Shown: piece after piece, positions 17,457 to 26,268 of the stretch
Layout: each line of letters opens with the position of its first letter
How positions within the stretch are numbered: the stretch's first letter is position 1
From: a bacterium 1xD8-48
Lineage (GTDB): Bacteria > Bacillota > Clostridia > Lachnospirales > Lachnospiraceae
DNA length: 64,000 nt
Assembly (NCBI GenBank): GCA_009917455.1
Contig: QZDS01000005.1
Span: 124,001 to 188,000 of the forward strand
Direction of reading: 5' to 3'
Program-made: the position numbers and the translations under genes
Notes under the pieces: model-generated
Databases searched by the model: none
Told to the model about the DNA's origin: nothing
What the model saw: only the letters and a program-made list of their open reading frames with translations

Positions 17457-19178
17457 TTACTGATTCGGGCGGCATTCAACCAAAAACCTGAAAGTCGTGT
17501 TCTTTCCGTCACAGCCTGCCTGAATATAGTGCGAATCCCCGTAAAACAGCTTGAGGCGGGAATTGATATTATTAAGGCCCACACGGGTTCCGTGGCTTTT
17601 GACGGAAACAGGATTGTTTTTGAAACGTTCGTTGAGCTCCGCTACTCTTTCGGGAGACAGGGGCTCGCCGTTATTCATTATAAGAAACGCAATCTGCCCG
17701 CCTGCCTTTTCTGCCGAAATAAATATCTGCAAGGGGACTGCCTTGCCCCGGTATTTAAAGCTGTTTTCCACGAAAGGCTCCAACAGGAAACGGATTACCC
17801 TCTCCCCTAAAAGCTCCCGGGGAATATCAAATCTGATTTCAAAGGGAATATCCCGGATACGCTGAATGGCAATATAATATTTGACCTGGGCAATCTCATC
17901 CTCCAGGGTGGACATCAAATCCTTTGTGTTCAGGTTATACCGCAGCATCCGGCAGAACGCTGAAATCGCGCCGCTCTCCTCATACAGCCCCGCCAGCTCC
18001 ATGCGGGCGGAAAACGCTTCCATGGTATTATATAAGAAATGAGGGTTAATCTGATGCTGCAGGGCCAGCAAAACCGCTTCCTTGGCGGCGGTTTCCTCCT
18101 GGATTTTCTGGTCTAGCAGGAAACGTATCTGCCCCAAAAGATAGGTAATACGCCGGGCAAGTACGGAAATTTCGTCTTTCCGCTTTGAAATCCCGTCAAT
18201 GGAAAAGCTTTGAAGCCCGGCGGGGGGATTAAAATCATTTTCGATTGCGGCGGCCATTTCATCAAGACAGTGATGGATGTCCTGAATCAGGCGGCGGTTG
18301 TAAGCAAAAAAGCCGGCTAACATGACTATGACAACAACAAGCAGCAGTAAAATCGCAAGCGCCGCCAGAAAGGTAATCTGGGACCGCGGCGAAATAACCA
18401 CGATATCAAAGAGGCCGTTAGGCAGCTCATAACGGGAATAAACCAGCGACGGCGTATGTCCGGCCGTGTCGCCGGCGGTAAAGCTGCGGAGCCGGTCTTC
18501 CGTCAGCGACTGCTCCGAATAGTTATAAAAGTAACACCCGTCAACCACAATAAAGCCGGGCTGCGCCAGAACATCGTGAGCCGTCAGCACCCGCCCGGGA
18601 ACCATGGCCTCCACAACGCCCAGCAGACGGTTCCCTGACTGAATCTTATGCAGGAAATGGTAGGTATCGTCTGAACCCAGCCGTTTATTTTCGGGAAGCT
18701 CTTTGTCAAAATCCCCGTCAAGCCATATACTTTCCTGACCGGAATTATAAAACGCCTGAAAGACTTCTCCCTGGTTAATATAGCGCATGGGGTAGAAAAT
18801 ACCGAATCCCATGGGAATGGAGGTGTTTTCCAGATAGACCCGAAGCCTGATATCAGACATGCCGTTGGTGGTTTTTACAAATTCATATATGGTGGTACGA
18901 TAGTAGTTTAAGTCGGGCGACGATACGTATTCTTTGTCAAAAAAGTTAAGGATGCTCTGATTTTGCAGGATGGAATCGCACATATTTTCTGCCAGCTCCG
19001 TCTGTCTTGAGATGGTATTTACTATCTGGGAGGCAAGGTTTTCGTTCTGGATAATGTCGTTTTTTAACTGAAGCCGGTTGGCATACGCCACCACGCCTGT
19101 CAGAATTACGCCGAAAGGCAGAAGAACAAAGCAAAAGTAGGATATTATGAATTTTTTGAACAGCCGGTTTTCTCCCAT
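17457..19178 (-). CDS. Sensor histidine kinase, YesM type
   Basis: A membrane sensor of the YesM/LytS-like class that pairs with AraC-type response regulators in sugar uptake. The 573-residue protein has a first membrane helix at about 10-32, an extracytoplasmic sensing region to about 270, a second helix near 272-298, a HAMP-like linker, and the His_kinase core with the phospho-accepting histidine in QHQINPHFLYNT (about residue 380). An ATPase domain with FLLEPFVENSFKYRG follows. Reverse-strand AGGGGG precedes the ATG at 19178. It is divergent from its presumed partner and converges on the binding-protein gene, unlike the usual yesM-yesN operon. Confidence 0.93.
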   Translation of the reverse strand: MGENRLFKKFIISYFCFVLLPFGVILTGVVAYANRLQLKNDIIQNENLASQIVNTISRQTELAENMCDSILQNQSILNFFDKEYVSSPDLNYYRTTIYEFVKTTNGMSDIRLRVYLENTSIPMGFGIFYPMRYINQGEVFQAFYNSGQESIWLDGDFDKELPENKRLGSDDTYHFLHKIQSGNRLLGVVEAMVPGRVLTAHDVLAQPGFIVVDGCYFYNYSEQSLTEDRLRSFTAGDTAGHTPSLVYSRYELPNGLFDIVVISPRSQITFLAALAILLLLVVVIVMLAGFFAYNRRLIQDIHHCLDEMAAAIENDFNPPAGLQSFSIDGISKRKDEISVLARRITYLLGQIRFLLDQKIQEETAAKEAVLLALQHQINPHFLYNTMEAFSARMELAGLYEESGAISAFCRMLRYNLNTKDLMSTLEDEIAQVKYYIAIQRIRDIPFEIRFDIPRELLGERVIRFLLEPFVENSFKYRGKAVPLQIFISAEKAGGQIAFLIMNNGEPLSPERVAELNERFKNNPVSVKSHGTRVGLNNINSRLKLFYGDSHYIQAGCDGKNTTFRFLVECRPNQ

Positions 19179-19199
19179 GGCGCACCCCCTGGATACAGT

Positions 19200-19228
19200 T
19201 TGATAAATAGATGAGGATATGTTATACT
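19200..19228 (+). promoter_or_regulatory. Extended -10 promoter for the YesN-type regulator
   Basis: TTGATA (19200-19205), a 17-base spacer and TATACT (19223-19228) preceded by an extended TGT. It lies in the 81-base divergent region shared with the histidine kinase gene. Confidence 0.75.
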
Positions 19229-19259
19229 CAAAAAAAGAATCGGGAAGGGGTGTCGCAAC

Positions 19260-19982
19260 GTGAAAATTCTTGTGGTAGATGATGACTGTCTGGTCTGTAA
19301 GAATGTAAAGTCAAAACTCCAGCGGATTATCGGCCCGGACAAATTATTCTGCCAGACAGCAGTCAGCGTTGTTGAGGCGAAGCTGCTGCTTCAAAACGAG
19401 CCCCTCCCGGATATCCTGGTCACTGACCTGAACATGCCGGGTTTTTCAGGCTTCACCCTTATCAAATATGTAAAAGAACATTATCCCGAAGTGACAATTT
19501 ATGTCCTCAGCGGATATGATGATTACCAACTGGTCCGCCAGGCATTTTTGAGTGGCGCGGACGATTATCTGCTTAAGCCGGTAGACGTGGAGGAGCTGCG
19601 CGAAAAGCTGTTCCACACGTCGGGGAAATCCCGGACGGAGTCTGCGGTAAAAGATTTTCAGTTTGAGTCTGTCCTCTCATTTATTGATGAAAATATCAGC
19701 AGGGATATTACCATGGATGAAGCCGCCGCCAGCATAGCAATCAGCTACAACTATTTCAGCAGGCGCTTTAAAGAGCTTACCGGCTACAGCTTCCCGGAGT
19801 ACGTGAACCGCAGGCGGATAGAACTGTCTAAAGCCTACCTGCAGGACCCTAGCCTGAAAATAGCGGATATCGCGTACAAGATTGGCTATCATTCCCCGTC
19901 AACCTTTTCCCGTGCGTTCAGGAAATATGAGGGGTGCTACCCCACGGATTACCGCAGAATACAGAACGTCCCTACAGAATAA
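19260..19982 (+). CDS. Response regulator, YesN type (receiver plus AraC HTH)
   Basis: The 240-residue protein has an N-terminal receiver (VDDDCLV, phospho-acceptor Asp56 in LVTDLNMPG, lysine in DDYLLKPVD) and a C-terminal AraC/XylS domain with two helix-turn-helix units (AAASIAISYNYFSRRFKE and KIADIAYKIGYHSPSTFSR). It would be phosphorylated by the divergent YesM-type kinase and activate the adjacent transporter operon. The start is a GTG at 19260 after GGGAAGGGG. At 240 residues it lacks the long middle segment of full YesN proteins, so it is a compact version. Confidence 0.93.
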   Translation: MKILVVDDDCLVCKNVKSKLQRIIGPDKLFCQTAVSVVEAKLLLQNEPLPDILVTDLNMPGFSGFTLIKYVKEHYPEVTIYVLSGYDDYQLVRQAFLSGADDYLLKPVDVEELREKLFHTSGKSRTESAVKDFQFESVLSFIDENISRDITMDEAAASIAISYNYFSRRFKELTGYSFPEYVNRRRIELSKAYLQDPSLKIADIAYKIGYHSPSTFSRAFRKYEGCYPTDYRRIQNVPTE

Positions 19983-20072
19983 TTATACAACACCTCCCTT
20001 GCTGAAAGCAAGTGCCAAAGGCAAGCGCCAAAAAGAGGGCGGACCCGGATGACGCCGGATTAAGAGCTTATG

Positions 20073-20112
20073 AGAGCAGAGCACATAGAAATATGTACCC
20101 TGTTCTTTTTTT
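20073..20112 (+). terminator. Terminator after the response regulator gene
   Basis: A 15-position imperfect stem (20073-20087 with 20092-20106; two mismatches, one G-U) with a GAAA loop, followed by a run of six or more T. It lies about 90 bases after the stop. Confidence 0.6.
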
Positions 20113-20205
20113 GAGATATTTCAGAAAGAAATCTTGATGTATTTTTAGATTTCTGGTGTTATTTTATCTTCTTTTTATAATTATAAAAAAATCATTAAAA
20201 ATCTG

Positions 20206-20235
20206 TTGAAAATTTATAATCTCTGATGTTATAAT
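20206..20235 (+). promoter_or_regulatory. Strong extended -10 promoter for the unknown gene and cstA
   Basis: TTGAAA (20206-20211), an 18-base spacer and TATAAT (20230-20235) preceded by TGT. The predicted start of RNA near 20242 leaves too little leader for an ATG at 20253, which supports the start at 20274. Confidence 0.8.
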
Positions 20236-20273
20236 TGCCTCCGTGCCTGTTTATGAAAGGATTAAGTATTTTT

Positions 20274-20807
20274 ATGCAGTATACGCGGGAAGCGGCCCTG
20301 AACCGCCTGATGGAAAGCTACAAGGCTTATTTTAATATTGATATGACAGATAACACGCGGGAATATCTCCGGGCTGTCTGCGAATTTTTTGAGCATACGG
20401 AAAAATATGTGCTTTCAAGGCAGGCGAACCTGTGGGCGGCCAACTGCGAGGAGTTTGTATATTTATTCAGCGTGGAACAGCTTACCACAGAAATATTTGA
20501 AAAATGCCGTGATTTTGCCCGGGAGGACGGAATGAAACGGGCGCATATAGGACCGGGGCATATGTATACATACATAACACCTGTTTTTATTTGCGATACC
20601 TGTCAGGAGGATGCCAGGAAAGCGGTCAGAAAGTGCCGCATTTACAAAAGCTTTAAATTTTCTCTGCACGGATGGATGGATTTCCATGCCGCAGTTTTGG
20701 AGGTGGAGAGTAATCGGATTACCACAAACGGCAGCGGCAAATGCGTGGAGAAAGTTTTAAAAAATGTTTTATTCAAAGATAAAAAGAAAAGGAGAAGATT
20801 TTTATGA
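20274..20807 (+). CDS. Unknown 177-residue protein translationally coupled to cstA
   Basis: I do not recognise the family. The protein is soluble, with no signal peptide or membrane segment, and has aromatic and cysteine-rich features (CDTCQEDARKAVRKC near residue 107) and a very basic C-terminus (KDKKKRRRFL). The start was taken at 20274; an in-frame ATG at 20253 is too close to the predicted RNA start. Its stop overlaps the cstA start codon as ATGA, and a strong promoter serves both. It may be a partner or regulator of the transporter; it does not resemble the short YbdD/YjiX partner known from enterobacteria. Confidence 0.85.
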   Translation: MQYTREAALNRLMESYKAYFNIDMTDNTREYLRAVCEFFEHTEKYVLSRQANLWAANCEEFVYLFSVEQLTTEIFEKCRDFAREDGMKRAHIGPGHMYTYITPVFICDTCQEDARKAVRKCRIYKSFKFSLHGWMDFHAAVLEVESNRITTNGSGKCVEKVLKNVLFKDKKKRRRFL

Positions 20808-22519
20808 ACACATTAGTACTGGTTCTCATTTCAATCGCCGTTTTGCTGTGCGGATATATCTTCTATGGAAGATGGCTCTGCAAACAGTGGGGCGTGGGCG
20901 AGAGTAAAGAAGAGACGCCGGCCCATACCATGGAAGACGGCGTCGATTATGTCCCGGCGAAGGCGCCTGTCCTTATGGGACATCATTTTTCATCAATTGC
21001 CGGGGCGGGTCCCATTACCGGCCCGATTAACGCGGCTTTGTTCGGGTGGCTGCCCGTGGTGCTGTGGATTTTAGTGGGAGGAATTTTCTTTGGCGGCGTC
21101 CATGACTTTGGCGCACTTTACGCTTCACTCCGTCATAAGGGACAGTCCATTGGAGAAGTGATTTCGGCAAATATGAGCAAAAGGGCCAAGAGATTGTTTC
21201 TTATTTTTGCCTACCTGACGCTGCTTTTGGTGGTAGCGGCCTTTGCGTCTATTGTGGCCTCCACCTTCGGGGCAAAATATGACGAGGCGGGCGTTCTGGA
21301 TATGGCGGCAAGCGCGTCTAACGCCTCCGTTGCCATGGTGTCGCTGTTATTTATCTTAATAGCCATTGTATTTGGATTTTGCGTATACCGCAGAAATATG
21401 TCCATGGGTCTTTCCACGGTTCTGGGGATTTTGGCGATAGTGGTGATTATGGCAATCGGAATGAATTTCCATCCGCTGTATCTTTCCACAAACACGTGGA
21501 TGCTCATTGTGGGCGTTTATATAGCAATTGCCTCTGTGGCTCCTGTATGGATTCTGCTGCAGCCCAGAGACTATTTAAGTTCTTTTTTGCTTTATGCAAT
21601 GTTGGCCGTTGCGTTTATAGGCGTTGTGGGAGCCCATCCCAACATTGATGCGGAACTGTTCCCGGCTTTTACAGGATTTGCGGTGGATAACGGAAACGGC
21701 GTGCAGTACCTTTTCCCGATTCTGTTTACCACGGTTGCCTGCGGCGCAATTTCCGGTTTCCACTCTCTTGTTTCCTCGGGAACCACCTCCAAACAGCTCG
21801 ACAAAGAGGCGGATGCAAAGCCTATTGCCTATGGCGGAATGCTTCTCGAGTGTGTGCTGGCAGTTCTGACGGTATGTGCCATTGCCTATGCACGGCAGAC
21901 AGGCCACACGGCGGGCGCTACGGATATCTTTGCAGGCGGAATTGCGGCCATGGTAGCGGTGATTCCCGGTCTTGGGGGACTGGAAAATATCCTTTATACC
22001 CTGCTGGTTCTTACCTATTCCGCATTCTGCCTGACCTCCCTGGACACGGCAACGCGTCTTGCGAGGTTCATGTTCCAGGAGTTCTGGCTCGAGCCGGGAC
22101 AGACAGCCGCCGATGTGAAGGAGGGTTACAAAAAGCTTTTGGTGAACCCTTATTTTGCCACAATTATCACAGTGGTAATCGGCATTCTTCTGGGAATGAC
22201 GGGTTATGCAAAGATTTGGGGACTGTTCGGTTCCGCCAATCAGTTACTTGCGGGGCTCGGTCTTCTGGCAGTTGCCACATGGCTTGGAAATATCGGAAAG
22301 AACAACAAAATGTTCTTGCTGCCCATGGCTTTTATGATGGTAGTCACCATCGCTTCTCTGGTGATAACGGTTAAGAATCAGGCGGGTATTATCTCGGCCG
22401 GAGGCGCTGACTGGGGGCCTTATGCCCAGACTGTCCTGGCGTTGCTTTTGATTGTCCTGGCGGTTCTTCTTGTAATAGAAGGTGTACAGACTCTGTTTGG
22501 AAAAAAGAAGACGGCGTAG
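20804..22519 (+). CDS. cstA: Carbon starvation protein CstA, peptide/pyruvate transporter family
   Basis: A polytopic membrane transporter linked to peptide or pyruvate uptake during carbon limitation. The 571-residue protein has about 16 hydrophobic segments and the family signature near the N-terminus (GHHFSSIAGAGPITGPINAA, VHDFGALYASLRHKG). The conserved ISGFHSLVSSGTTSKQL stretch is in the middle. Its length is that of the shorter Gram-positive form. Translation is coupled to the upstream unknown gene through the ATGA overlap. A terminator follows about 55 bases after the stop. Confidence 0.95.
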   Translation: MNTLVLVLISIAVLLCGYIFYGRWLCKQWGVGESKEETPAHTMEDGVDYVPAKAPVLMGHHFSSIAGAGPITGPINAALFGWLPVVLWILVGGIFFGGVHDFGALYASLRHKGQSIGEVISANMSKRAKRLFLIFAYLTLLLVVAAFASIVASTFGAKYDEAGVLDMAASASNASVAMVSLLFILIAIVFGFCVYRRNMSMGLSTVLGILAIVVIMAIGMNFHPLYLSTNTWMLIVGVYIAIASVAPVWILLQPRDYLSSFLLYAMLAVAFIGVVGAHPNIDAELFPAFTGFAVDNGNGVQYLFPILFTTVACGAISGFHSLVSSGTTSKQLDKEADAKPIAYGGMLLECVLAVLTVCAIAYARQTGHTAGATDIFAGGIAAMVAVIPGLGGLENILYTLLVLTYSAFCLTSLDTATRLARFMFQEFWLEPGQTAADVKEGYKKLLVNPYFATIITVVIGILLGMTGYAKIWGLFGSANQLLAGLGLLAVATWLGNIGKNNKMFLLPMAFMMVVTIASLVITVKNQAGIISAGGADWGPYAQTVLALLLIVLAVLLVIEGVQTLFGKKKTA

Positions 22520-22573
22520 TTTCAATGCCGGGTAAGGCGCTGTAAGACGGCGCGTGGAAGTTTTGGAAAAAAG

Positions 22574-22627
22574 AAAAAGTGCAAGGCCTCAAGGGATGAT
22601 ATCAGCATCGGGGTTTTGCACTTTTTT
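22574..22627 (+). terminator. Terminator after cstA
   Basis: The outer stem AAAAAGTGCAA / TTGCACTTTTT encloses an inner GATG / CATC hairpin, followed by T residues. The A-tract on the left arm would let it also act on the minus strand. Confidence 0.85.
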
Positions 22628-22732
22628 ATGATTTTTATGCGACATTTCCGGCATTGGTTTACATCCTGGAGCGGGAATGGTAGAATATAGGAACGGCGGC
22701 GTGGCAAAGAACAAAAGGCGGAGAGGGACAGA

Positions 22733-24331
22733 ATGAAAGCGGAGCGTTTTTTTAATACGGAAGGAATATGCGATCCCAAACTGCATTATATGGTGAGGAT
22801 TGATGACAGAATCAGGGAAATCAGGCGGCTTTTTGTGGACAGGGGAAAATATTTTGTGATAAACCGGGGGCGGCAGTATGGCAAAACGACTACACTGCAT
22901 GCGCTGGCAAAATATTTGAGAGACGATTATCTGGTTCTGGCTATGGATTTTCAGGAAATAGGGACGGCGGAATTTAAGGATGAAAACACTTTTTCAAGGG
23001 CTTTCGCAGATATACTGATAAAAGCGTTAAAAAAAGCGGATGCCGGGGGTGAAGCAGAAACAGCGGAGCAGATAGAGGCATTTGCAGGCAAAAGGGAAGA
23101 TGTTACCTTAAGAGAATTGTTTGACAGGATAAGCGGACTGTGCAGACAGTCGCCTAAGCCGGTTGTTGCAATTATTGACGAGGTGGACAGCGCGGCGAAT
23201 AATCAGGTATTTATTGATTTTCTGGCGATTCTGCGCAGATATTATATCGACAGGGAAAATCAGCCGATTTTTCACTCGGTCATCCTTGCGGGAGTTTATG
23301 ATATTAAGAATCTGAAATTAAAATTAAGGTTCGAGGCGGAGCATCAGTATAAGAGTCCATGGAATATTGCGGCCGAGTTCGATATGGACATGAGCTTTAC
23401 GGCAAAGCAGATTGTCCTGATGCTTAAGGAGTATGAAGCGGATAAGCGGACAGGCATGAATGCGGAGGCGGTGGGAGATGAAATTTACCGGTTTACATCC
23501 GGATATCCGTACCTTGTCTCGGCAGTCTGCAAGTATCTTGATGAAAAGATTTTCGGGACGCAGGGCTTCGAGAGTGGCGAAAGGGTGTGGACAAAGGAAG
23601 GCGTAGTGGAAGCGGTAAAGATTCTTCTGAAAAGGAATACCCCGCTTTTTGACAGCATGGCAAAGCAGCTGGACAGCTATGGGGAACTGCGGGAAATGAT
23701 AGAGGAAATTATTTATCAGGGAAGGCAGATATCTTTCAGTCCCATGGAAAAATCGGTGAATCTTGGCGTGATGTTTGGATTTCTGAAAGAGGAAAACGGA
23801 TGTGTGGCGGTGGCAAACCGCATTTTTGAGATGGCGCTTCTGAATATGTTTGCGGCGCAGGAAGCTGTCAGGAGCGAAGCGTTCCGGTATGGGCAGCGTG
23901 ATAAGAATCAGTTCATTCAAAGCGGCAGACTCGATATGAAATTGGTTCTTCGGAAATTTGTGGTACATTTTACGGATATTTATGGCGGAGACGACGAAAG
24001 GTTTATCGAGGAGCAGGGGCGGAAATTCTTCCTGCTTTACTTAAAACCGATTATTAACGGTGTTGGCAATTACTATATCGAAGCCCGGACAAGAGATGCA
24101 AGGCGGACGGATATCATTGTGGATTATCAGGGAGAACGGTTTGTTGTTGAACTGAAAATCTGGCATGGCAGCGAATATAATAAACGGGGCGAGGCTCAGC
24201 TTGCGAATTATCTGGACTATTTTCGTCTGGAAAAAGGATATATGCTCAGTTTTAATTTCAACAAAAAGAAGGAAACCGGCATAAAGATTATCAGATTAGG
24301 CGAAAGGACAATTGTGGAGGCGGTTGTCTGA
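22733..24331 (+). CDS. AAA-family ATPase fused to a PD-(D/E)XK nuclease-like domain
   Basis: The 532-residue protein has a P-loop (GRQYGKTTT, about residues 44-53) and a Walker B (VVAIIDEVDSA, about 146), in an STAND/AAA-like ATPase of the group often annotated AAA-like or AAA-ATPase_like. The C-terminal 90 residues look like a PD-(D/E)XK fold: YIEARTRDARRTDIIVDY supplies the aspartate and FVVELKIW the E-x-K pair (about 472). Such fusions are common in gut Firmicutes and Bacteroidetes and usually occur in multiple copies; their role is unknown. It is a single gene between cstA and rqcH, 22 bases before the latter, with no defence or mobile neighbours. Confidence 0.85.
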   Translation: MKAERFFNTEGICDPKLHYMVRIDDRIREIRRLFVDRGKYFVINRGRQYGKTTTLHALAKYLRDDYLVLAMDFQEIGTAEFKDENTFSRAFADILIKALKKADAGGEAETAEQIEAFAGKREDVTLRELFDRISGLCRQSPKPVVAIIDEVDSAANNQVFIDFLAILRRYYIDRENQPIFHSVILAGVYDIKNLKLKLRFEAEHQYKSPWNIAAEFDMDMSFTAKQIVLMLKEYEADKRTGMNAEAVGDEIYRFTSGYPYLVSAVCKYLDEKIFGTQGFESGERVWTKEGVVEAVKILLKRNTPLFDSMAKQLDSYGELREMIEEIIYQGRQISFSPMEKSVNLGVMFGFLKEENGCVAVANRIFEMALLNMFAAQEAVRSEAFRYGQRDKNQFIQSGRLDMKLVLRKFVVHFTDIYGGDDERFIEEQGRKFFLLYLKPIINGVGNYYIEARTRDARRTDIIVDYQGERFVVELKIWHGSEYNKRGEAQLANYLDYFRLEKGYMLSFNFNKKKETGIKIIRLGERTIVEAVV

Positions 24332-24353
24332 GTGACACAGGAGGGAGCAACAA

Positions 24354-26111
24354 ATGGCTTTTGACGGAATTACAGTTGCGGCAATCGTTAAGGAAATGAA
24401 GGAAACATTAATCGGCGGGCGCATCTATAAAATTGCCCAGCCCGAAACAGACGAGCTGCTGCTTACCATAAAAACGGCGGCGGGAGGGCAAAAGCGCCTT
24501 TTAATATCGGCGGGGGCGTCCCTTCCGCTGATTTATCTGACGGAAAACAACAAGCCCAGTCCCATGACGGCGCCGGGGTTTTGCATGCTTTTGCGCAAGC
24601 ATCTGCAAAACGGCAGGATTACGGACGTCACCCAGCCCGGCCTTGAGCGGGTGATTTATTTTCATGTGGAGCATTTAAACGAGATGGGGGATTTGTGCCG
24701 TAAGCGGCTGGCTGTGGAGATTATGGGGAAGCACAGCAATATTATTTTTATCGACGAGGAGGATGTGATTATCGACAGTATCAAGCATATCTCCGGCATG
24801 GTCAGCTCCGTCAGGGAGGTTCTGCCCGGGAGAAGCTACTTTATCCCTATGACAATTGATAAAAAAAATCCGCTGACATCAGATTTCTCTTCTTTTAAGG
24901 AAAGTATGACTTCGGGGAGTATGCCTGTCTACAAGGCGGTTTACAGCCATTATACGGGAATCTCGCCGGTAATTGCGCAGGAAATCTGTTACCGTGCAGG
25001 CATTGACGGGGACATATCCACCGGATTTTTTACCGACGCGCCGGAGGGGGAGGAGGGAATCAGGAGACTGTACGAGGCTTTTAAGGGTATGGCGGAGCAG
25101 ATTCGGGAGGGGCGGTTTTCTCCGGTTATTATCTATGAAAAGGGCGCGCCTGTGGAATTTTCTGCGGTTCCGCTCTCTATATTTGAAGAGGACGAGTGTA
25201 TATCATTTGACTCAATAAGTCAATTGCTGGAGCAGTATTATGCGGAAAAAAGCACGGTTACCCGTATCCGTCAGAAATCGGTGGATTTGCGGAAGATTGT
25301 GCAGACGGCTCTTGAGAGGAACGTCAAAAAGTACGATTTGCAGATAAAGCAGATGCAGGATACGGAAAAGAAGGATAAATACCGGATATACGGCGAGCTT
25401 TTAAATACCTACGGGTATGAGGCGGCGCCGGGGGATAAATCCCTTACTGCCTTAAATTACTATACAAACGAGATGATTACGATTCCCTTAGATCCCCTTC
25501 TTACCGCTTCCGAGAATGCAAAAAAATATTTTGACAGATACGGAAAGATGAAGCGCACCTGCGAGGCGTTATCGGAGCTTACCAGACAGGTAAAGGAGGA
25601 GATTGACCATCTGGAGAGCGTTCAGGCGGCTCTTGACATTGCTCTTCATGAGGAAGATTTGGCGCAGATTAAGGAGGAGCTGATTGCAAGCGGATATATC
25701 CGCCGGAAGGGCGGAAGCAAAAAGGTGAAGTTTACCAGCCGGCCATTCCATTATGTGAATGAAGACGGTTTTCATATGTATGTGGGCAAAAATAATTATC
25801 AGAACGACGAGCTTACCTTTAAGTTTGCGTCGGGAGGGGACTGGTGGTTCCATGCCAAAGGGATTCCGGGTTCCCATGTGGTGGTAAAGACCGACGGAAA
25901 GGAGCTTCCCGATAAAGCCTTTGAGGATGCCGCCAGGCTGGCCGCATATTATTCGAAGGGCCGGGGGCAGGAAAAGGTGGAAATTGACTACACGGAAAAG
26001 AAAAACGTCAAAAAGCCGGGGGCGGCAAAACCGGGCTTTGTGGTCTATTATACCAATTATTCCATGATGATTGATACGGATATTTCGAAGCTGCGGCTCC
26101 TGGAGGACTAG
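24354..26111 (+). CDS. rqcH: Ribosome quality control factor RqcH (NFACT family)
   Basis: It binds stalled 50S subunits carrying peptidyl-tRNA and recruits tRNA-Ala to add C-terminal alanine tails that mark the nascent chain for degradation. The 585 residues show NFACT-N (MAFDGITVAAIVKEM, AVEIMGKHSNIIF), a central coiled-coil region (about 300-450) and NFACT-R with DWWFHAKGIPGSHVVV near residue 496. Older annotation calls this family fibronectin-binding protein. It starts 22 bases after the ATPase/nuclease gene, though that adjacency need not be functional. Confidence 0.96.
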   Translation: MAFDGITVAAIVKEMKETLIGGRIYKIAQPETDELLLTIKTAAGGQKRLLISAGASLPLIYLTENNKPSPMTAPGFCMLLRKHLQNGRITDVTQPGLERVIYFHVEHLNEMGDLCRKRLAVEIMGKHSNIIFIDEEDVIIDSIKHISGMVSSVREVLPGRSYFIPMTIDKKNPLTSDFSSFKESMTSGSMPVYKAVYSHYTGISPVIAQEICYRAGIDGDISTGFFTDAPEGEEGIRRLYEAFKGMAEQIREGRFSPVIIYEKGAPVEFSAVPLSIFEEDECISFDSISQLLEQYYAEKSTVTRIRQKSVDLRKIVQTALERNVKKYDLQIKQMQDTEKKDKYRIYGELLNTYGYEAAPGDKSLTALNYYTNEMITIPLDPLLTASENAKKYFDRYGKMKRTCEALSELTRQVKEEIDHLESVQAALDIALHEEDLAQIKEELIASGYIRRKGGSKKVKFTSRPFHYVNEDGFHMYVGKNNYQNDELTFKFASGGDWWFHAKGIPGSHVVVKTDGKELPDKAFEDAARLAAYYSKGRGQEKVEIDYTEKKNVKKPGAAKPGFVVYYTNYSMMIDTDISKLRLLED

Positions 26112-26167
26112 CCGGGCATAAGGGGATTTTCATTACGGGTGTTATTAATATTCCATGAACGTAATCC

Positions 26168-26196
26168 TTGACGTTTTCATGCGCTTCGCCTATAAT
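26168..26196 (+). promoter_or_regulatory. Near-consensus promoter for the yicC-remA-gmk-rpoZ operon
   Basis: TTGACG (26168-26173), exactly 17 bases, then TATAAT (26191-26196). RNA would start near 26203, about 65 bases before the first start codon. Confidence 0.9.
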
Positions 26197-26268
26197 AAAG
26201 TGAAATCATCAGCAAATATTTGAACTTGTACTGGCTGGAGCTGAAAATACAAAATCAGGAGGAACGTC

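Noticed and set aside
22733-26111. Defence island around the ATPase/nuclease fusion
   Set aside because: Neighbours are cstA and rqcH; there is no second defence gene, integrase or repeat, so only a single orphan gene is supported.
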